This document shows positions 16,728-25,511 of a stretch of 64,000 nucleotides of DNA, one piece after another. Location: NCBI GenBank assembly GCA_023411375.1, contig JAEYOW010000038.1, forward strand, positions 1 through 64,000. The letters run 5' to 3'. The notes below the pieces were generated by a model that did no database searches, was not told the origin of the DNA, and was given only the letters and a program-made list of their open reading frames with translations. How positions within the stretch are numbered: the stretch's first letter is position 1; each line of letters opens with the position of its first letter. A program made the translations under genes and the position numbers. This DNA is from Bacillota bacterium (GTDB taxonomy: Bacteria; Bacillota; Clostridia; Christensenellales; Aristaeellaceae).

Positions 16728-17544
16728 AAAACGACGCTGGAACCTGCTGGTTTTCGCCGTGCTGCTGGTGCTGTCGCTTTTGATGATTTTCCCGTTTGTT
16801 TGGATGCTGCTTTCCGCCTTTAAAACCCCGGCGGATGTTTATACCTATCCGCCCCGCTGGCTGCCATCTTCCTTTCAGTGGGATAACTTTGAGCGTGTAT
16901 TCGATATGATCCCCTTTGCGCGGTTTTATCTAAACACGGTTTTTACTTCGCTTGTGCAAACGGCTTTGCAAATTGTGCTATCCGTCTTTGCGGCGTATGC
17001 CTTCGCCAAGCTGCGGTTTCCCTTTAAGCGCCTCGCGTACATGCTCATGCAAAGCGCCATGTTCATCCCCATGGTGGTAATCATGATTCCCCTGTACCTG
17101 ATGGTGGCGCGGATGGGGCTTGTAAACACCTATTCAGGCATTATCCTGCCGCAAATCCTGGGCGTGTTTACCACGGTGCTCCTGATCTCCTTTTTCCAGA
17201 CCATCCCGGACGATTTGATCGATGCGCCCAAAATCGATGGGTGCGGCTACTACCGCATTCTGTTCAACGTCGTTATCCCCAACTCCACCACCGCGATCAG
17301 CGCCGCCACCCTTTTCGCCTTCCTGTCGCACTGGAAGAGCTACCTGTGGCCCCTGCTGGTAACGAACTCCACCGAGATGCGGACGCTGCCCGTCGGGTTT
17401 AAGTACCTGATTAAGGAGTCCTCCTCCGAATATCAGGTGATGATGGCCGCGGCCGTAATGAGCATTGTGCCGGTACTAATCGTTTATATCCTGTGCGAAA
17501 AAAACTTTGTCCGCTCCATCACCATGACGGGGCTCAAGGGCTGA
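16720..17544 (+). CDS. CUT1 sugar ABC transporter permease (MalG/UgpE-like)
   Basis: The second permease, 274 residues, starts with a basic segment and a hydrophobic anchor ending IFPFVWMLLSAFKTP. It continues to the C-terminal KNFVRSITMTGLKG that is typical of MalG-like proteins. The EAA loop is slightly unusual: the usual EAARIDG reads DAPKIDGCGYYRI here. The ATG chosen is 7 bases after GGAG; an ATG two codons upstream abuts that site. It overlaps the first permease by eight bases, indicating coupling. Confidence 0.93.
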   Translation: MHKKRRWNLLVFAVLLVLSLLMIFPFVWMLLSAFKTPADVYTYPPRWLPSSFQWDNFERVFDMIPFARFYLNTVFTSLVQTALQIVLSVFAAYAFAKLRFPFKRLAYMLMQSAMFIPMVVIMIPLYLMVARMGLVNTYSGIILPQILGVFTTVLLISFFQTIPDDLIDAPKIDGCGYYRILFNVVIPNSTTAISAATLFAFLSHWKSYLWPLLVTNSTEMRTLPVGFKYLIKESSSEYQVMMAAAVMSIVPVLIVYILCEKNFVRSITMTGLKG

Positions 17545-17552
17545 TCAAAAGA

Positions 17553-17585
17553 CATAGCGGCGTTTTCCCAAGAAAAAACGCTATG
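17553..17585 (+). other. stem-loop between permease and binding-protein genes
   Basis: CATAGCG pairs with CGCTATG, with further pairing inside the loop. There is no T run, so it is more likely an mRNA processing or stability element than a terminator. Confidence 0.4.
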
Positions 17586-17609
17586 AGATAAACAAGGAGG
17601 AATCTACCC

Positions 17610-18872
17610 ATGAAAAAGCTGTTTTCCCTGATGCTTGGCCTGATGCTTGCGCTGGGCGCCGTCGCGGGCGCGGGCGCCGAGGGCGGCAAAACGCTGGAGG
17701 TCTGGTATGCACTGAGCGGAGCCAGCGGCGAGGCGTTCCTGAGCGTTGTGGACGACTTTAACGCCCAGAACACCGGTATTTCCATCAACGCTTCCTATTC
17801 CGGCGGCTATACCGATACCGCGACCAAGATCACGGCCGCGCTGTTGAGCAATACCACCCCCGACGTGCTCATCGGCGGCCAGGTTACCTATACCGGTGCC
17901 TATGGCAACTTCTACGCCGGGGAAAAGGTGCTCTCCGACGCCGAATTTAACTACGACGACGTATTTACCGGCCTGTGGGATTACGCAATGTATAACGGAG
18001 TTGTCTGCAACATCCCCTACGGCATTTCCACCCCGGTGATGTACTACAACAAGGCCGTGGTGGAAGCCGCCGGCGTCGATATGACCGCATCCGCGCCCGC
18101 CTCCTGGGAGGACTTCACCGCCCTGTGCGAAACCATTCAGGCCCATTACGCGGATAACGCCGCTTTCGCCGCCTTTGTGGTTAAGGATATGCCTTGGCTG
18201 TTCAAGACGCAGCTTCGCCAGGTGGGCAATAACGTGATTGCCGCCAACGAGGACTTTTCCGTCAAGACCGCCGCCTTCGGCAGCCCCGAGTGCGCCCGCG
18301 TGGCCCAGTGGTGGCAGGATATGGTGAAGGCAGGCGTTACCACCGTTGGCGACAGCGATAATGCCGAAAATGTGTTTTTAGCGGGCAACGCTGCTTTCTT
18401 TGCCGGCTCCTCCACCAAAATTGCCGATTGGTCCGAAACGATGGGCGACAACCTTCAGGCGATTCCCATGCCCTGCTTTGACGAGCCGTTTGTGGCCTTG
18501 GGCGGCAACACCATCTCGATTTTCCCCACCGAGGGGGACGAAGCCCAGTCCGAGGCTGCCTGGACCTTCGTCAAGTTCGTCACCGGAACCGAGGAAAACG
18601 CCAAGTTTGCCCTGGCCAGCGGCTATCTGCCCATCCGCGCCTCCGCGCTGGAGCTGGATAGCATGAAGGAGGCCTTTGAGAGCAAGCCCGCCTATAAGAT
18701 CGCGTTCGATCAGCTTGCCTATGCCTATTCCTACTATAATATCGACGATTACGCGGCTCTGGATAATGCCATCAAGGGCGCTATCGCAAAGGTAACCGGC
18801 GATACCGCTTATGATTGCGCCCAGGCCATGGCGGAAGCCGCGCAGGCCTACGACGACGAGGCGAACAACTAA
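17610..18872 (+). CDS. CUT1 ABC transporter sugar-binding protein
   Basis: Family 1 extracellular solute-binding protein of 420 residues. A signal peptide spans residues 1 to about 24 (KKLFSLMLGLMLALGAVAGA, then GAEGG) with a signal peptidase I-like end and no lipobox cysteine. The mature protein starts KTLEVWYALSG and contains the family pattern FNAQNTGISINASYSG. It shares its operon with two permeases and two enzymes. The ATG follows AAGGAGGA. A strong terminator lies right after it, suggesting high expression with partial read-through into the enzyme genes. Ligand unknown. Confidence 0.92.
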   Translation: MKKLFSLMLGLMLALGAVAGAGAEGGKTLEVWYALSGASGEAFLSVVDDFNAQNTGISINASYSGGYTDTATKITAALLSNTTPDVLIGGQVTYTGAYGNFYAGEKVLSDAEFNYDDVFTGLWDYAMYNGVVCNIPYGISTPVMYYNKAVVEAAGVDMTASAPASWEDFTALCETIQAHYADNAAFAAFVVKDMPWLFKTQLRQVGNNVIAANEDFSVKTAAFGSPECARVAQWWQDMVKAGVTTVGDSDNAENVFLAGNAAFFAGSSTKIADWSETMGDNLQAIPMPCFDEPFVALGGNTISIFPTEGDEAQSEAAWTFVKFVTGTEENAKFALASGYLPIRASALELDSMKEAFESKPAYKIAFDQLAYAYSYYNIDDYAALDNAIKGAIAKVTGDTAYDCAQAMAEAAQAYDDEANN

Positions 18873-18896
18873 GCTGTGGCATAAAAACGGTTCATG

Positions 18897-18953
18897 GTGT
18901 CATTCCGGCGCGGGGTCCGGCTTTGCTATCCCCGCGCCGGAATGGCATTTTTG
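18897..18953 (+). terminator. strong terminator downstream of the binding-protein gene
   Basis: The 15-bp perfect core CATTCCGGCGCGGGG pairs with CCCCGCGCCGGAATG. Three further pairs extend it, and ATTTTT follows. It separates transporter genes from the two enzyme genes that follow, probably as a partial terminator. Confidence 0.88.
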
Positions 18954-18983
18954 GCCGGTCAATCTTTGATCGGGGAGCAACCA

Positions 18984-20000
18984 ATGGAGCTAATGACAGT
19001 TACCGCGTTTCTGGAGGCTTTGGCCGTGGGCGACGCCTTCGGCAAAGCAACGGAATATTGCGCCCAGGAGGAAATTGAGAGCAGGCTGGGTCAAATCGAC
19101 GAGCTTCTTCCTCCGGAGCGTTCCCTGACGCACGAGGACCTCTTTCACGGGCAGGTCACGGACGATACCGAGCAAAACGTCTGGCTGATCCGCGCTTATG
19201 CAAGGGATGGAGCCATCACCCCTGAAAATACGGCGGAGGCGCTTTTGGACTGGGTCGTTAGAACCGACGCCGCACAGAAGTACATAGGCCCCAATTCGCT
19301 GCGCGCTCTGCAAAAAATAGCCGAGGGCGCGGAGGTTGACAAGGCCGGGCTTTCCGGCACCACCTGCGGGGGCATTATGCGCGCGCCTGCGGCCTTCTTG
19401 TTTAGTACCCCACAAACGCTTGAAAGCAATATTGTCAGTTGCCTGATGCCAACCCATAACACCGCCGCCGCCATGGAAGCCGCTATGGCCTACGGTTGGG
19501 CGCTTCAGGCTGCGGCGCAGGGAGAAAGCATGGAAGGCGTGCTGGACGCCGCGTGCCATGGGGCCGCCATCGGCAAAAAACACGGCTCCCGGTTTCGCAC
19601 GGCCGCGGTGGTGCCCTCCTGCGAAAGCCGCATCCGCTATCTGCAAAGAATTATGCCGGACTTCGCCGACGCGCGGGAGCTGAAGCGCTTTCTGTATGAG
19701 ATTTACGGAACCACGCTCGCTTCCTGCGACGTGTGCGCGGCTGTGTTTGCGCTATTCATGTGGTCGGGGAGGGACGTTTACCTCGCAATCCGGCTGGCGA
19801 CGGAAATGGGTGGGGATTCCGATACCATCGCCTGCCTGGCCGCCGCGCTGTGCTGCCTGTACGCCAAGGGCCATAACCTGCCCGGTGGAATGGTGGAGCT
19901 GGTCGGCCGGGCCAACGGTTTGGACTTTGACCAGTTGGCCGGGCTGGTGCTCGCGGCGGCGGAAGCGCGTCACGCTCATCCGCCCACGGCGGGGACGTAA
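18984..20000 (+). CDS. ADP-ribosylglycohydrolase-family protein
   Basis: A 338-residue member of the ARH/DraG family. These are helical, metal-dependent hydrolases that cleave ADP-ribose or related ribosyl bonds. The metal-binding motifs are all visible: GDAFG near the N-terminus, TDDTEQ, and the C-terminal GGDSDTIACLAAAL. The sequence TTCGGIMRAPA matches the conserved glycine-rich loop. The ATG follows CGGGGAG; an upstream frame reaching into the terminator hairpin is rejected. In this operon with a sugar importer and a sugar isomerase, the substrate may be an imported ribosyl or glycosyl compound rather than ADP-ribosylated protein. That is inference. Confidence 0.88.
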   Translation: MELMTVTAFLEALAVGDAFGKATEYCAQEEIESRLGQIDELLPPERSLTHEDLFHGQVTDDTEQNVWLIRAYARDGAITPENTAEALLDWVVRTDAAQKYIGPNSLRALQKIAEGAEVDKAGLSGTTCGGIMRAPAAFLFSTPQTLESNIVSCLMPTHNTAAAMEAAMAYGWALQAAAQGESMEGVLDAACHGAAIGKKHGSRFRTAAVVPSCESRIRYLQRIMPDFADARELKRFLYEIYGTTLASCDVCAAVFALFMWSGRDVYLAIRLATEMGGDSDTIACLAAALCCLYAKGHNLPGGMVELVGRANGLDFDQLAGLVLAAAEARHAHPPTAGT

Positions 20001-20032
20001 AACGAAAGCTTGATTCGGAAAGGATGAACGCC

Positions 20033-20932
20033 ATGCTTTTATCCACCTCAACGAACCTTTTTGCCTACCGGCCTGATTGGGTATCCTTCATTCCCATTTT
20101 GGACTCGATGAGGATGGCGAAGGCAGCCGGGTTTGACGCCATCGACCTCAACCTGTGCGACGTCACCAGGCCTTATTACCTGCTGGCGCGCGACGATTGG
20201 AGGGACTGGGTCGGTCGGCTCGGGGAAGCCTCTAAAGAGCTTTCGCTGCCGATAACACAGTCCCACACGCCGTTTTATCACCAGCTTGATCCCGGCTTTG
20301 CAAAGCGGGAGGAATACGAAGCGATGGTTCGCCGGTCCATCGAGGCGTCCGGTATGCTGGGTGTTCCGTGGATCGTAATGCACGCGGGAACCTTTCCCGG
20401 CGATGATTCGTCCTTTGCCGAAAGCCGCAGGTTGAATTACGAGTACTTTATGCCCCTGCTGGAGCTGGCAGGGCGCTACGGCTCGGGAATCGCAATTGAA
20501 AACCTATACGACGAGCCGGTTGCTAGCCGTACCAGGCCAAACGGGGTTTTTACCGCGAGCTTTGTGGAGCTATGCGGGCTTGTGGACGGGCTTGGCGCCG
20601 CCAATGCCGGCGTTTGCTGGGATTTTGGACATGCTCATCTGATGGGCGTCGATCAGCCAAACGCGTTGAGGTACGTTGGAAAGCGGTTAAAGGCCACCCA
20701 CGTGGCGGATAACTCCGGATATTACGACGATCACATCCTTCCCTTTCAGGGAAAGATCGACTGGCGGGGCATTTTGCCCGTGCTTAGTGAAATCGGCTAC
20801 AATGGCGACCTTACCTATGAAATTCACAATACCACCTGCCGCCTGCCCGATCAGCTTCTGGAACCAACGGGCCGCCTGTGCGCGGAGACGGGACGGTATC
20901 TGCTTGCGCTCGCCCAGGGAAAAGCCAGATAA
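20033..20932 (+). CDS. sugar phosphate isomerase/epimerase-like TIM-barrel protein
   Basis: A 299-residue xylose-isomerase-like TIM-barrel protein (AP endonuclease 2 superfamily), cytoplasmic. Metal-binding acidic and His residues appear at the expected places: Glu in GIAIENLYD, Asp and His in VCWDFGHAHL, His in KATHVADN and Glu in LTYEIHNT. Relatives epimerise or isomerise sugars such as tagatose, inosose or erythrulose derivatives; the exact reaction cannot be named. The ATG chosen is 8 bases after GAAAGGA; an ATG nine bases earlier sits on that site. It ends the AraC-linked operon and is followed by a terminator. Confidence 0.88.
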   Translation: MLLSTSTNLFAYRPDWVSFIPILDSMRMAKAAGFDAIDLNLCDVTRPYYLLARDDWRDWVGRLGEASKELSLPITQSHTPFYHQLDPGFAKREEYEAMVRRSIEASGMLGVPWIVMHAGTFPGDDSSFAESRRLNYEYFMPLLELAGRYGSGIAIENLYDEPVASRTRPNGVFTASFVELCGLVDGLGAANAGVCWDFGHAHLMGVDQPNALRYVGKRLKATHVADNSGYYDDHILPFQGKIDWRGILPVLSEIGYNGDLTYEIHNTTCRLPDQLLEPTGRLCAETGRYLLALAQGKAR

Positions 20933-20935
20933 AGT

Positions 20936-20973
20936 GGGGCCGTTTCGGGAGTAAAAGCCTGAAACGGCCCTTT
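20936..20973 (+). terminator. intrinsic terminator ending the AraC-linked sugar operon
   Basis: GGGCCGTTTC pairs perfectly with GAAACGGCCC around a 14-base loop, followed by TTT. Confidence 0.8.
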
Positions 20974-21055
20974 CGCGGCTCGCCTGAGCCTTTGGGAGGA
21001 GTAAAGCGCCCTCGCGAAGAAAAGAATAGGCAAAACGGAAATGGGGGAAGCGGCG

Positions 21056-22009
21056 ATGGAAGAAAAGACGATTTATCTGGCAGGCGGGTGCTTTTGGGGA
21101 TTGGAGAGGCTGATGCGCGCGCTTCCCGGAGTTACTGGCGCGACGAGCGGCTATGCGAACGGACACACGGAGGCCCCGGCCTATCGGGAGGTATGCGGCG
21201 GTAAGACCGGGTACCGGGAAACGGTTCGGGTGATCTACGATCCGCAAAAAATCAGCTTGGACGCGATTCTGTTTGCCTATTTCGCGGCGATCGACCCCAC
21301 CGTGCAAAACCGGCAGGGCAACGATGTGGGTACGCAGTATCAGACGGGCGTTTATTATGTGGACGAAGAAAGCCGCGCGGCCGCCATGCGCGTGGCGGAG
21401 GTGGAACGCGGCCGCCATGATTTGTTCCTGGTGGAAATCGCGCCGCTGACGCGGTTTTATGAGGCGGAGGAATACCATCAGAACTATCTGGAGAAAAACC
21501 CGGACGGCTACTGCCATATCGCGCCGGAAAAGATCGGCGTCATCGCCCAAGCCGTCGTCGATCCGGGCGGCTATCAGCGGCCGGCGCGGGAAACGCTCAA
21601 AAAGAAGCTTACAGCGGAGGAATACGCGGTAACACAGCAATCCGGCACGGAACCGCCCTTTCGCAACGCCTACTGGGATCACCATGAACGCGGCGTCTAC
21701 GTGGACGTTGCGACGGGAGAGCCGCTCTTTGTTTCTTCGGATAAGTTTGACAGCGGCTGCGGGTGGCCCGCGTTTTCCGCTCCTATCGATCCCAACGTGA
21801 TCATTACCAAAAGCGACGAATCCCATGGAATGAAGCGCTTGGAAGTTCGAAGCCGGGCGGGAGACAGCCATTTGGGGCATGTGTTTTACGGCGAAAGCGG
21901 CGCGCCGGGCGGCGTCAGGTACTGCATCAACAGCGCCGCTCTTCGTTTTGTGCCCTATGAGCGGATGGAAGCGGAGGGCTATGGATATTTAAAGCGGCTT
22001 GTCAAATAA
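21056..22009 (+). CDS. msrAB: bifunctional peptide-methionine sulfoxide reductase MsrA-MsrB
   Basis: A fused repair enzyme of 317 residues that reduces both stereoisomers of methionine sulfoxide in proteins. The MsrA domain (residues 1 to about 160) has the catalytic motif GGCFWG with Cys12, and the conserved GYANG, GHTEAP and YHQNYL segments. The MsrB domain (about 180-317) has [22 protein letters not shown] and [11 protein letters not shown] with catalytic Cys290. MsrB zinc-site CxxC pairs are not evident. The start could also be an ATG 15 bases earlier; I prefer this one for its purine-rich upstream stretch. Its 3' end overlaps a convergent small gene by 31 bases. Thioredoxin is the usual reductant. 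Confidence 0.95.
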   Translation: MEEKTIYLAGGCFWGLERLMRALPGVTGATSGYANGHTEAPAYREVCGGKTGYRETVRVIYDPQKISLDAILFAYFAAIDPTVQNRQGNDVGTQYQTGVYYVDEESRAAAMRVAEVERGRHDLFLVEIAPLTRFYEAEEYHQNYLEKNPDGYCHIAPEKIGVIAQAVVDPGGYQRPARETLKKKLTAEEYAVTQQSGTEPPFRNAYWDHHERGVYVDVATGEPLFVSSDKFDSGCGWPAFSAPIDPNVIITKSDESHGMKRLEVRSRAGDSHLGHVFYGESGAPGGVRYCINSAALRFVPYERMEAEGYGYLKRLVK

Positions 22010-22215
22010 ACTATGCGGCTTCCTCGTGAAACCATTGAAAAAGCGCCGGCATCGTGGTCGTTCGCCCACTGCCCGCGCTTTTTTCTGTTATAGGCCGTCG
22101 ATTTTTCAGCTCGACGCGTTACCGGGTTGATCACGCCCCAATCCCCGCGCCCCTTTTTGTCCGCTTCCCTTTGTTGCTTTTTGGAAAGCTTTTCGTAAGG
22201 GATAAATTTGGTCAT
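21979..22215 (-). CDS. small conserved basic protein of unknown function
   Basis: A 78-residue protein starting [20 protein letters not shown] and continuing [20 protein letters not shown]. It matches a small, highly basic cytoplasmic protein commonly found in Firmicutes with no known function. The ATG follows AAAGGAGG at a good distance. The last 20 or so residues ([16 protein letters not shown] and on) do not look like the family and run into the 3' end of msrAB on the other strand, so the natural C-terminus may have been lost by a change near the stop. Confidence 0.7.
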   Translation of the reverse strand: MTKFIPYEKLSKKQQREADKKGRGDWGVINPVTRRAEKSTAYNRKKRGQWANDHDAGAFSMVSRGSRIVYLTSRFKYP

Positions 22216-22451
22216 GGCTTGCGCCTCCTTTAATGGTATTGGGGAACATGATAACATATCGCGGCCGGGATTGCTACTGCCAATCTCAAGAAAGGAACAT
22301 GCCGCGCGGATTCTGCGGTTTGCTGCCAGGGGCACAGAAAAAGCGGATAAAGTCAAAGAAAAATCACCTTGTCATCCCAGAGCGCCTTTGCTATGATCGA
22401 AAAAAATCGATGAAAAACGGCGTTCATCAATACAGACGGAGGGTGATTTCT

Positions 22452-25022
22452 GTGAAGAAACGCGTTGTGCTCAGGGATTGGAAGCTTCGGCAGGCCGGGA
22501 AGGACGAGCTGTCGCGGTTAATGAACGGACTGGATGTAACCGGCGGCGAATGGCTGGATGCGGAAAACGGCTTGCAAGTTCAGGAAGCGTTGCTAAAAGC
22601 GGGCGGGCTTCCGCGGGAAATGCTGGTTGGCAAAGTGCAGGACTGCCAGTGGATTGCGGATGTGGATTGGATTTACACCTGCCTTTTTGAGCGTGCGGCT
22701 GAGGATGCAACGCATGTGGATTTGCATTTTGGCGGTATAGACACGGTGGCGGATGTTTTTTTGAACGGAGAGCATCTCGCCTGTCACGACGATATGTATC
22801 TGCCCCTGACGCTTGACGTGACGCGCCGCCTCCGGGATCAGAACCGCCTGACGGTCTACTTCCATTCGCCCAACCGAGTTGTGAGGGAACGGTTGGACGC
22901 GCTCAAAGAGCCTCTCCGCGGACATATGGAGAATCTCTCTGTGATTCGCAAAAGCACGCAGGATTTCGGCGATTTTGGAGGCGTGACGCTTACCACTGTC
23001 GGGCTGTTTGAGGATGTCTGCGTTACCTATCTAAAAAGCGGATCGATTGATGAGGTCGATATCGGCACGCGCTTTAACCAATGGCGCACGACGGCGGAGG
23101 TGGAAATTACCTCGACCGGCCGCGCCGGCGCCCGCGGCCTGCGAATGCGGGCGAAGCTAATCGGCCCGGACGGCGTGGTTGCCGCGGAGACGGAATGCGG
23201 GCTGGAGATGGAGGAAGGCCGGTACCGGACGCGTCAAAGCCTGACGGTGGAAAACCCAAGGCTTTGGTGGCCCAAAAACTATGGGGATCAGCCGCTGTAC
23301 CGCCTGCGCGTGTCCCTGCTGCGCGAGGGCGTAGAGGTGGACTGCGTTTGGCGGACGTTGGGCCTTCGGCAGCTGGAAAAGACGGGCGATATGCGCTTTC
23401 GTGTGAATGGGCATGAAATCAAGCTGTGGGGCGGTAACCTGTGCGAGTTGGACGGCCGCACCCACCGCTGGTCTGAGGAACGCTGCGCGGAGCTTATGCT
23501 GCGGCTTGAGCACCTGAACGTGAACCTTGTGCGCATCTGGGGCGGCGGCATGCAATACGGCGGCAGTTTCTATGAGGCGTGCGACAGCTTGGGCATCATG
23601 GTCTATCAGGACTTTCATCTGCACTGGGCTTATTACCTGGAGGGAGAGAAGGAACGGCGGCAGTACTATCAGGAGGCGCTGTATACTGTCAGGAGGCTCA
23701 AGCACCATGCCTGCATTTTGCTGTGGAGCGGCGGAAACGAAACATGGATGCACAACGAGGAAAACAGCTATGAAAAATATGATATTTCATACAAGCCGTT
23801 TTTAGAGGATTTCGCGCGCGCTGTTCGCGAGGCGGACCCGGACCGTTTTTACCTGCCCAGTTCGCCAAGCGGCGGGGATTATCCCAGCGACCCTTCGGAG
23901 GGAGACGGCCATCCTCTGTATTATACATACCGCCACTCTGTGGAGAAATATCCCGTCTTTGCTTCAGAATCCGCGCGTACCTCCACAGGGCCGCTAAGGA
24001 GCCTCAAGCGCTTCATGGACGAGGAGGAAATCTGGCCCAAGGGCTACATAAACCAGGTGACGTACTGGGGCGAGCATCCTACCCGCGAAAAATATTTTGC
24101 AGCGGATGAAAAATTCTTTGTGCCCGTATGGAAGCGGGTGCCGGTTCCAAACACCTGGGCAAAATGGAGCGCGCGGTTTTTCGCGGGCGAATCGGCGGCG
24201 GTGGAGCGGTTTTATGAGGCGCACGACGCTGAATCGCTGGTATACCGCTATAACGCGGCGTTCGCGGATTTTATGCGCACCTACAGCGAGGGTGTGCGGC
24301 GGGGCAAGCCCTATTTCGACACGCAGGGAAAGCGGATTTCAAACGGTTATATGTTGTGGAAGATCAATGACAGCTGGCCGCAGTTTTACTGCACGCTGGT
24401 GGACTTCTTCATGGAAACCTATATCCCTTATTACCAGGTAAAGCGTTCCTACAGCCCGCTGCTGCTTTCATTTGAGGACGAGAACCACCTGCTGCTTTGG
24501 GGCGTAAATGATACGGCGCGGGATGTTGCGGGCACGCTGCGCGTGGTGGGGTTCAGCATGGCAAACAACAGGGTGATGGATGAATTTTCCATTCCGGTAT
24601 TGATCCGCGCGGGCGAATCCAAGGTGCTGACAAATCTTGACCCGATTTGTCCCATCATCCGCGAGTGGATTGTATACGCCAGCCTGACGGACGCCGACGG
24701 CAGGGAGCTGGCGCGAAAGGATACCTTTATCGAGCTGGAGCGTTACCTGACATTCCCGGAAGCAAGGCTTGACCTGCGTGTGGAGGGGGACGAAATCGTC
24801 GTTACGACGGACAGGGTCGCGCATTGCGTCGAGCTGGGCGCGGGAAAGGACGGTGAGGCGTTTGGATGGTTGTTTGAGGACAACTATTTTAACCTCCTGC
24901 CGTTTGAGGAAAAGCGCGTGAAGGTGCTCGCGTGCCCCGGGCCTGACACCGTCAGGGCCAAAGCGCATTATTCGCCCTATGTGGCGGAGGTTGCCTATCA
25001 GGGAAAACGGACGGAAATTTAA
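22452..25022 (+). CDS. GH2 beta-mannosidase-like glycoside hydrolase
   Basis: An 856-residue cytoplasmic glycoside hydrolase of family 2. The N-terminal jelly-roll (about residues 1-190) includes HFGGIDTVADVFLNGE. Two beta-sandwiches and a TIM barrel follow. The barrel holds LVRIWGGGMQ, the acid/base Glu430 in GGNETWMHNEE, and a probable nucleophile Glu506 in FASESARTS. The overall pattern is closest to beta-mannosidases and exo-beta-glucosaminidases, which remove beta-linked mannose or glucosamine. The GTG start follows CGGAGGG at 8 bases; an in-frame ATG 14 codons earlier has no site. It leads a cupin and an iron-dependent dehydrogenase. Exact specificity is not provable from sequence. Confidence 0.87.
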   Translation: MKKRVVLRDWKLRQAGKDELSRLMNGLDVTGGEWLDAENGLQVQEALLKAGGLPREMLVGKVQDCQWIADVDWIYTCLFERAAEDATHVDLHFGGIDTVADVFLNGEHLACHDDMYLPLTLDVTRRLRDQNRLTVYFHSPNRVVRERLDALKEPLRGHMENLSVIRKSTQDFGDFGGVTLTTVGLFEDVCVTYLKSGSIDEVDIGTRFNQWRTTAEVEITSTGRAGARGLRMRAKLIGPDGVVAAETECGLEMEEGRYRTRQSLTVENPRLWWPKNYGDQPLYRLRVSLLREGVEVDCVWRTLGLRQLEKTGDMRFRVNGHEIKLWGGNLCELDGRTHRWSEERCAELMLRLEHLNVNLVRIWGGGMQYGGSFYEACDSLGIMVYQDFHLHWAYYLEGEKERRQYYQEALYTVRRLKHHACILLWSGGNETWMHNEENSYEKYDISYKPFLEDFARAVREADPDRFYLPSSPSGGDYPSDPSEGDGHPLYYTYRHSVEKYPVFASESARTSTGPLRSLKRFMDEEEIWPKGYINQVTYWGEHPTREKYFAADEKFFVPVWKRVPVPNTWAKWSARFFAGESAAVERFYEAHDAESLVYRYNAAFADFMRTYSEGVRRGKPYFDTQGKRISNGYMLWKINDSWPQFYCTLVDFFMETYIPYYQVKRSYSPLLLSFEDENHLLLWGVNDTARDVAGTLRVVGFSMANNRVMDEFSIPVLIRAGESKVLTNLDPICPIIREWIVYASLTDADGRELARKDTFIELERYLTFPEARLDLRVEGDEIVVTTDRVAHCVELGAGKDGEAFGWLFEDNYFNLLPFEEKRVKVLACPGPDTVRAKAHYSPYVAEVAYQGKRTEI

Positions 25023-25069
25023 AAGAAATTTCGGCTTTGCCTGTAATACGGGGAGAAGGGGGTATCGGA

Positions 25070-25495
25070 ATGCTGGAAATAGCGCTTGAACAGGCTGCGG
25101 CCGTGGAGAACGTCGCGCTTCCGCCCGGAGTGACAATGGAGCGGCTGCCTGCGCGGCCCGCTGTCGAAAACGCGTGGCTTGAGTGGTTTCCTTCCATGCT
25201 TGCCGTGCCGGCATGCGCGGCAAGCATCGGCCTGCTGTGCGCCCGGCGCGCGGACCCGGCGGTATTTGAAACGGTGGAGTGGCATACGGAACCCGAACTG
25301 TTTTTAATGGTTTCAGGCGAGGGTACCATGCTGTTGGCGGACGGGCAGGCATGGAAGCTGGCAACGCTAACGCAGGGAACGGTTTTACGCGTGGGAAGCG
25401 GCGTTGCCCATTATTTCGGCCCGGCGTTAACGCAGGAGGCGCTGTGCGCGGTGGTCACGCTGACCGGCGCTCAAACCATGACCAGAGCCGTTTAA
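25070..25495 (+). CDS. cupin-domain small protein
   Basis: A 141-residue single-domain cupin-like protein. The barrel is suggested by EWHTEPELFLMVSGEGTMLL, a first cupin motif, and LRVGSGVAHYFGPA, a second motif with a His. Such proteins bind a metal and often isomerise or sense sugars. Lying between a GH2 enzyme and an alcohol dehydrogenase, it may act on the released sugar or its ketose. The ATG follows GAGAAGGGGG. Function is not known. Confidence 0.72.
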   Translation: MLEIALEQAAAVENVALPPGVTMERLPARPAVENAWLEWFPSMLAVPACAASIGLLCARRADPAVFETVEWHTEPELFLMVSGEGTMLLADGQAWKLATLTQGTVLRVGSGVAHYFGPALTQEALCAVVTLTGAQTMTRAV

Positions 25496-25511
25496 GGAAG
25501 GAGATACCAAC

